9,540 bases of DNA from Candidatus Eiseniibacteriota bacterium (GTDB taxonomy: Bacteria; Arandabacterota; Arandabacteria; Arandabacterales; Arandabacteraceae), in the NCBI GenBank assembly GCA_030622265.1, contig JAUXGG010000038.1, positions 1 to 9,540 of the forward strand. The letters run 5' to 3'. Each line of letters begins with the position of its first letter. The stretch's first letter is position 1. Below, piece after piece: positions 4,990-9,540 of this stretch. The notes beneath the pieces are model-generated. The model had not been told where the DNA came from and ran no database searches. It saw nothing but the letters and a program-made list of their open reading frames with translations. The position numbers were made by a program, and so were the translations under genes.

Positions 4990-6913
4990 GGGTGTTCCTC
5001 CGAACCAGATCCATCTTTCTCCTCGCTTCACCCGCGGACACGCTCCCGGGAAACTTGAGAATCACGTTTTCATAGGCGCCGACCGCATCACCGGTGCGGC
5101 CCATGCCCATATAGACATCGCCGACCGCTTCCAGGGCGGACGGAGAGAGATAAACATCAAGTGTCTCTCCCACCAGCTTATAGGTCCTTACCGCCTTTAA
5201 GAAAGATCCGGTCTCGGCGTGAATTTCCGATATCTGCATGAGACTGTGGGTACCAAGATCGCTGCCCGTACCCGCGGATTCCAGGAATCCCGCGATCGCC
5301 TCTTCGCTGAGCCCGCGCCTTCTATCGAACAAGGCACCGGCGAAATCCTCAAGAGCCGGATTGTAGTCACCGCCGCCACCGGAGCTCTTTATCACCAGGA
5401 GCCTTTCCACGGCGTCATTCGCCCTTGTGCCGTCGGGATACTCCCGGAGGGTGACATTGTAATAGGAGAGCGCATCATCAAACTCGGCCTGGTAGAAACT
5501 TATCTCCCCCAGATTGAAGAAGGCTTCCTGAGCGTATTCGCCATCCCAGTCGGTCGAGACCAGGTCATAGGTCTTGAAGGCCTGCTCGAGATCACCTGAA
5601 AGCACCAGCATCTCGCCCTTAAAGAGAATGGTCTGGTGCCTGACAGCGGTATCCCGCTCTGAGGAGATGATCCTGTCGGCCTCGGCGGCAGCATCGGCCA
5701 GCCGGCCCAGGTCCCTGTATGTGCGGGCCCGCTCAAGCATTGCGCGGCTCGCCCATTTCGTGGACTTAAACCTGGCAGCCACCTCATCATAAGTGACCAG
5801 GGCATCGTCGGTGAGGCCGGAGGCCAGCTCGCACTCTGCCTTCTTGAGAAGATAGTACGGCACCCTCGAATTGTGCGGGGCATAGGACACCGCAAGACCA
5901 TAGGCCTCCCTGCACTCCTCGAAGCACCCCTCATCGGCCGCCCTTTGCCCGAACTCCACCAAGAGAGCCGCGCCGGTCTCATCCGCGGGCCCAACCTCGC
6001 GAATCTCCTCGAGGGCCTTCCCGCAGGCGCCATCCAGCAGGTGCACCTCCCAGATTGCGCGCCCCACGGCTCCACCGAAAGCTCCCAGAGCCCGCGCGCG
6101 CTCAAGCGCCGATATCACGGCGGGCCTGGCCTCCTCCGCCCGCGCCATGCGGATTATGTAGTGAGATATCTCTTCAGCCTTGCCACCCGGCGCCGCCGAA
6201 AGCAGGTATTCCCAGGTGGCCTTCGCGTATTCCTCCTGCTCCTCATAAACCCGCGCGGCATCGACCGCAAAGAGCGTGGAGTCCCCGAGCGCGGACCTGG
6301 CCCGGGCGATGAAGGCCAGGATCTCATCCTTCATGTCATTGTCGATATAGGCATCCAGGCCCAGCTGGTAGGGCCAGAGCTCACGGGGAGCGCGGCTTAT
6401 GATCCTGTCGATCAGCTCTCGGCCTCCATCCAGATCGTCCTGCCTGAAGCGGAGCGATGCCAGATCGGCGGTCGCCTTGACCGTCTTCATGTCATCTGGG
6501 CTCCTGCTTATATAATCCCTCAAGACCTGCTCGGCCTTTTCATACTGCGCCGCCCCCACGAGCATGCCCGAGTATTCTCTCAGGACGGTATGGTCCAGGG
6601 GGTTCTCGTTGTAAAGTCCCTCCATGATCTGGAGAGCGGCCAGGCGATTTCCCCTCCTGGCGAGGTGCCGGGCATCCCTTAGGATCCTGTCCCGGTGCTC
6701 ACGGTTTGTCTGGGCCGAACAGGCGAATGCGACAGCTAAAAGTATGGTTGCGAGAATGCCCGCAGCCGCAACACGCGTCGCTAACTTCTTAATCCCGTTG
6801 CCCCTGGTTCGCCCGTGCATCATTCGCCGGCCCATCGCTCGTTTCCGTATCATCTGATTGTTCATCACTCGTCCGCCAGTCACCCGTTCCCCAGTCACTC
6901 TTCGGTCAATCAT
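4979..6913 (-). CDS. Exported tetratricopeptide-repeat protein
   Basis: This is a helical-repeat scaffold that presumably holds partners together in the periplasm. The longest form has 644 residues. After a basic, Met/Arg-rich N-terminus, residues about 47-67 (VAAAGILATILLAVAFACSA) form a signal peptide; a lipid-anchored C65 is possible but the preceding AFA is a poor lipobox. TPR-like helix pairs are clearest at about 82-136, 226-240, 362-412, 430-455, 464-496 (FFNLGEISFYQAEFDDALSY) and 594-624 (AVGDVYMGMGRTGDAVGAYE). A Gly-rich break (SSGGGG, 510-515) separates the last part. The start is uncertain: ATG 6913 gives the classic ATGA overlap with the upstream stop but has no good ribosome site, and its first 35 or so residues come from a 15-bp tandem repeat. 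Starts at 6865, 6835, 6823 or 6820 would give a more ordinary leader. It sits between the DUF4175-like and AsnB-like genes in one unit. Confidence 0.82.
   Translation of the reverse strand: MIDRRVTGERVTGGRVMNNQMIRKRAMGRRMMHGRTRGNGIKKLATRVAAAGILATILLAVAFACSAQTNREHRDRILRDARHLARRGNRLAALQIMEGLYNENPLDHTVLREYSGMLVGAAQYEKAEQVLRDYISRSPDDMKTVKATADLASLRFRQDDLDGGRELIDRIISRAPRELWPYQLGLDAYIDNDMKDEILAFIARARSALGDSTLFAVDAARVYEEQEEYAKATWEYLLSAAPGGKAEEISHYIIRMARAEEARPAVISALERARALGAFGGAVGRAIWEVHLLDGACGKALEEIREVGPADETGAALLVEFGQRAADEGCFEECREAYGLAVSYAPHNSRVPYYLLKKAECELASGLTDDALVTYDEVAARFKSTKWASRAMLERARTYRDLGRLADAAAEADRIISSERDTAVRHQTILFKGEMLVLSGDLEQAFKTYDLVSTDWDGEYAQEAFFNLGEISFYQAEFDDALSYYNVTLREYPDGTRANDAVERLLVIKSSGGGGDYNPALEDFAGALFDRRRGLSEEAIAGFLESAGTGSDLGTHSLMQISEIHAETGSFLKAVRTYKLVGETLDVYLSPSALEAVGDVYMGMGRTGDAVGAYENVILKFPGSVSAGEARRKMDLVRRNTHGS
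4995..5001 (-). promoter_or_regulatory. Ribosome binding site that sets the AsnB-like start
   Basis: GGAGGAA on the minus strand (5001-4995), 7 nt from GGAGG to ATG 4989, lies inside the 3' end of the TPR gene. It favours ATG 4989 over the in-frame GTG at 5031, which has no Shine-Dalgarno sequence and would put 14 extra residues before the signal peptide. Confidence 0.85.
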
Positions 6914-6928
6914 TCGCCAGCCCTGGTT
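6794..6928 (-). repeat. Degenerate 15-bp tandem repeat at the gene junction
   Basis: On the minus strand nine consecutive 15-nt blocks can be laid out from 6928 to 6794, the clearest from 6928 to 6809. Examples are GTGACTGGGGAACGG (6898-6884), GTGACTGGCGGACGA (6883-6869) and ATGATGCACGGGCGA (6823-6809). Most end CGA or CGG and begin with RTGA. The period equals five codons, so in the TPR frame it reads MIDRR, VTGER, VTGGR, VMNNQ, MIRKR, AMGRR, MMHGR. The first block (AACCAGGGCTGGCGA) lies in the tail of the DUF4175-like gene, so the repeat spans the gene overlap. Confidence 0.75.
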
Positions 6929-9540
6929 GTCGATATGGCCTTGAAGTAGGCCCTTATTAGTTCCTCGTATTCCGGTGGATAGTAGCCGCGCCGCTGGTAG
7001 AGAAGATCCTGCATGAGCTCGGCCCGTTCCTCCTCGGACAGCTCCGGCGGCGGCTCAACCTCATAGAGCTCACCCACCCTGGATTTCCTGCGCTCCGAAT
7101 AATCCCTTCGCCGCATGGAGCGTTGGGCATTGAGCATCCTTGTGAGGATCTGCTCCTGCCTGCGAACGGTCTCCGGGCTTATGTCCTGGCTGCGGAGTTC
7201 CTGCGCGACCTTCCTGGCCTCCTCGGCCAGGTCGTCCAGCCGGCCCAGGATCTCACCCCTGTTACCCAGTTCTTTCGAGAGGTCATCCAGTCCCTTCCTG
7301 ACCGCTTCCTGCTGGGCGGCGAGTTTCCCCATCTGGGCCCTCGCCTCCATGCTCATCCCATCTTCGCCCATGCTCAGGACGCTCTGGGTCCCCTTGTTGA
7401 TTCCCATCTGCGATGAGCACATGCTCTCGAGATTCTGAAAGGCGCTGCACATTCCTCCCGACGAAGAGCATGACGATGCCTGGTCCATGGCGTCCATCAG
7501 CCCGGTTATGAGGCTGTTCATCTGCCCCAGCGCCGATCTCACATCGCCTTCGGCGCGCCCCCTTATGCCCTGGGCGAGTAGATCCGAAATCGTCTGAAGC
7601 TTCGAGCCGATCTCGAGCACGGCCATGCCGAGCATCGGGCTTACCAGGAGCGACTTCCTTGAGGTCTCCAGCAGATCCATCGCGACCCGGTCGAGGGCTT
7701 CCTTATATACCATCTCCATCCGGGCCAGCTCGGTGCTGGAAATACCGCCGGGCTGTTTTATCTGGTGAAGCACTTCCTCGTGCTTGCCCGAGATGTCGCG
7801 CAGGTCGTGCATCGCCTTGGTCAGCGCTTCCATCACTTCCTGCTGCTCTTTGCCCATCATGGTGTCTCTTGCCTTGCCGAGCATGTCCGCGACCTCGGAC
7901 ATGTCCTTCTCGGCCTGCGCCCCTTTCTCGCCCGCCTTGGAAGCCTCACCCTTAGACATCGCCTTCTCGGCCTGCGCCATCATCTCGGCGATCTGCTCCG
8001 ACTCCATGAATTCCGATGCCTTCTCAATATCCTCACCCAGCGGGTTCTCACCCTCCTTGAGAAGTTCTGCAAGATCTTCCATCATCTCCTTAAGCTTCTC
8101 GGTATCCTCGCCAAGCGAGCGCTGCTTCTCCGCGGCATCCTTAAGATCACATCCTTCGCCGACTTCCTCATTGAGCCTCTTCTGCTCCTCGGCAATGGTC
8201 TCGGCGAGATTGGCCACGGCTTCCATCTTCTGTTGCATCTGGAGACGCTTGAGCATTTCGATGGCCCGGTCGAGCTTCTGAAGCAGCTCCTCCTGGGACA
8301 TGTTCATGTCTTCCATCGCCGCGCGCATCTCCTCCGGCGACAGGTCGCTCATCGCCTCCTGCATCTGCCGCATCTGCTCTATCATCTCCTCCGTCGCGAC
8401 TTCCTCGAAGAGCTTGCGGACCTCTTCCATCTTGGCTATTACCTCGAAGTCCACCAACTCATTCTCACCCATCTTCTCCAGGGTTTCATCGAGGGCCTGC
8501 GCCACGTCCTCGACGCGTTTCCTCAGGTCCTCCCGCTCGGCGAGATTCTGCTTGATGCTCTGCTGTTCCTCCCAGCCCACGTCCCCGGTGCGCTTCATGT
8601 CCTCGATCGCTTCTTCGAGCTGCTCCTTGAGATGGCGGGCTTCCTCCGCTATCTCTTCGAGATTCTCGACGGCCTCGTCCTGCTCGTCCTCGATTTCCTC
8701 ATAGAAGTCATAAAGGCTGGGGATGCGCGCCACGTGGACTTCGGTTCTCGCGTACTTCGGCCCGGTCAGGGCATCATTGTCGGCCACCGAAACATAATAG
8801 GTTATTACATCGCCCGGGAGGACATCCAGGAAACCGGTGTCCCAGTTATAGTCGCTGCGGGCCTGGGTCCTGCCATTAAAGGAAAGCCTGACCTGCGAGG
8901 TATCACCCGGTGCGGCATAGTGAAGCGTCATCCATCCGATGCCATAATCATCCAGGGCCACAACCGATAGCGGTATTATCATGTCCGCCTCGAGCATGAT
9001 CTCATCACCCGGGCTTTCTATCCTGACATACGGGGGCTGATCCTTTACCACCGTCACCGAATGAGGCCCGTGTGAATTCGCCCTGCGGCCTTCGCGCGTG
9101 ATCATCTCGATGGAATAGGTGAAGCTCCCGGCAAGGCGCATAGTGACGGCAGTGGAATCGCCGGCCGCCGGAATCATCACCCGCGAAATAGCCCTTGTTG
9201 AATCCGCCGTCTCCACCCAGATGCTCTCGGGGTCACAGTTTGCCATGACTTCGATGAGGGCGTCGGTGCCATAGGGAGCAGTGATGTCCCAGACCCCCCG
9301 CGGCAGCACCTGCCGGCCAAGGCCCGTATGTGCGGGATAGGAGAGCGTTATGGAACCGTTCTTTATCCTCGGTTCCTCGTTTACCGTGATCCGGTAGGTC
9401 CGGGTGGCCTCGTCGCCCGCGGTTATGAAATACCCGATGTCCCGGTCAACCCTGGGAAGCGCGCTTATGAACACACCGTGTCCGCGCCCTCCCGGAGATC
9501 CCCCACCCTGCAGGGCAACGGACTTCTCCATCTTGAATGC
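6910..9540 (-). CDS. DUF4175-like envelope protein with long coiled coil (5' end beyond window)
   Basis: The visible 876 residues are the C-terminal bulk of a large protein. The frame is open through the right edge, so the methionine at 9531 is probably internal; relatives have N-terminal membrane helices that would lie outside the window. Residues about 40-165 and 165-272 look like two beta-sandwich (Ig-like) domains (for example PPYVRIESPGDEI, then ALDDYGIGWMTLHY, DVITYYVSVADND). Residues about 278-590 are a very acidic, Glu/Met/Lys-rich coiled coil. About 600-685 is a helical region, followed by a Cys/Ser-rich patch with three cysteines (about 691, 698, 708). The C-terminus (ILTRMLNAQRSMRRRDYSER, then PPEYEELIRAYFKAIS) resembles DUF4175-type proteins that I recall near BatA/von Willebrand-type and TPR genes. 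The role is unknown, probably structural in the cell envelope. Its TGA overlaps the next gene's ATG. Confidence 0.7.
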   Translation of the reverse strand, partial: AFKMEKSVALQGGGSPGGRGHGVFISALPRVDRDIGYFITAGDEATRTYRITVNEEPRIKNGSITLSYPAHTGLGRQVLPRGVWDITAPYGTDALIEVMANCDPESIWVETADSTRAISRVMIPAAGDSTAVTMRLAGSFTYSIEMITREGRRANSHGPHSVTVVKDQPPYVRIESPGDEIMLEADMIIPLSVVALDDYGIGWMTLHYAAPGDTSQVRLSFNGRTQARSDYNWDTGFLDVLPGDVITYYVSVADNDALTGPKYARTEVHVARIPSLYDFYEEIEDEQDEAVENLEEIAEEARHLKEQLEEAIEDMKRTGDVGWEEQQSIKQNLAEREDLRKRVEDVAQALDETLEKMGENELVDFEVIAKMEEVRKLFEEVATEEMIEQMRQMQEAMSDLSPEEMRAAMEDMNMSQEELLQKLDRAIEMLKRLQMQQKMEAVANLAETIAEEQKRLNEEVGEGCDLKDAAEKQRSLGEDTEKLKEMMEDLAELLKEGENPLGEDIEKASEFMESEQIAEMMAQAEKAMSKGEASKAGEKGAQAEKDMSEVADMLGKARDTMMGKEQQEVMEALTKAMHDLRDISGKHEEVLHQIKQPGGISSTELARMEMVYKEALDRVAMDLLETSRKSLLVSPMLGMAVLEIGSKLQTISDLLAQGIRGRAEGDVRSALGQMNSLITGLMDAMDQASSCSSSGGMCSAFQNLESMCSSQMGINKGTQSVLSMGEDGMSMEARAQMGKLAAQQEAVRKGLDDLSKELGNRGEILGRLDDLAEEARKVAQELRSQDISPETVRRQEQILTRMLNAQRSMRRRDYSERRKSRVGELYEVEPPPELSEEERAELMQDLLYQRRGYYPPEYEELIRAYFKAISTTRAGE

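Noticed and set aside
4990..5031. Longer GTG start of the AsnB-like protein
   Set aside because: There is no Shine-Dalgarno sequence before it, the overlap with the TPR gene would be larger, and a strong ribosome site stands before ATG 4989.
3910..5058. A 382-residue plus-strand open frame opposite the AsnB-like gene
   Set aside because: It is antisense to a gene with clear family motifs, leader peptide and ribosome site. Its translation has no recognisable domain and is explained by codon bias of the GC-rich opposite strand.
7765..8970. A 401-residue plus-strand open frame rich in Leu, His and Phe
   Set aside because: It is the complement of the Glu/Lys/Met-rich coiled-coil region; the odd composition is the mirror image of those codons.

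Overview
The window looks like chromosomal DNA of an uncultivated, moderately GC-rich bacterium. It combines a tight minus-strand gene cluster of a kind I associate with the FCB superphylum and neighbouring candidate phyla with insertion-sequence debris. Lineage is inferred from protein types only (DUF4175-like coiled-coil protein, exported TPR protein, the exported family databases call 'asparagine synthetase B', and a DUF89/ARMT1-like protein). No rRNA, tRNA or marker gene is present.

Layout from left to right. Positions 1-1076 (minus) are the left end of an IS21-family element: an open istA transposase gene running off the left edge, then an end region with two facing arrays of a 23-bp-period repeat. 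Positions 1077-1260 are a short leader with a plausible promoter. Positions 1261-2265 (plus) encode a cytoplasmic type I-like L-asparaginase with its catalytic residues present. Positions 2266-2756 have no intact gene: degenerate repeats, a perfect 9-bp inverted repeat, and a decayed 3' end of an IS3-family element (terminal repeat plus a transposase fragment with an internal deletion).

Positions 2757-9540 (minus) are one compact transcription unit. In transcription order it holds a large DUF4175-like protein (5' end beyond the right edge), a TPR protein overlapping it by ATGA, the exported AsnB-like protein overlapping the TPR gene by 11 nt, and a DUF89/ARMT1-like protein starting 13 nt after the previous stop. 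The first three look envelope-associated: Ig-like plus coiled-coil ectodomain, signal-peptide TPR scaffold, and signal-peptide protein of unknown activity. DUF89 is a cytosolic metal-dependent phosphatase-like enzyme. The overlaps suggest coupled translation and a shared process, which the sequence does not identify.

Three starts differ from the longest reading frames. The asparaginase starts at GTG 1261, the AsnB-like protein at ATG 4989, and the DUF89 protein most likely at a non-standard CTG at 3653, which restores a conserved N-terminal CxxC. The most unusual DNA feature is a 15-bp degenerate tandem repeat over the DUF4175/TPR gene junction, which would be read as pentapeptides ahead of the TPR protein's signal peptide.
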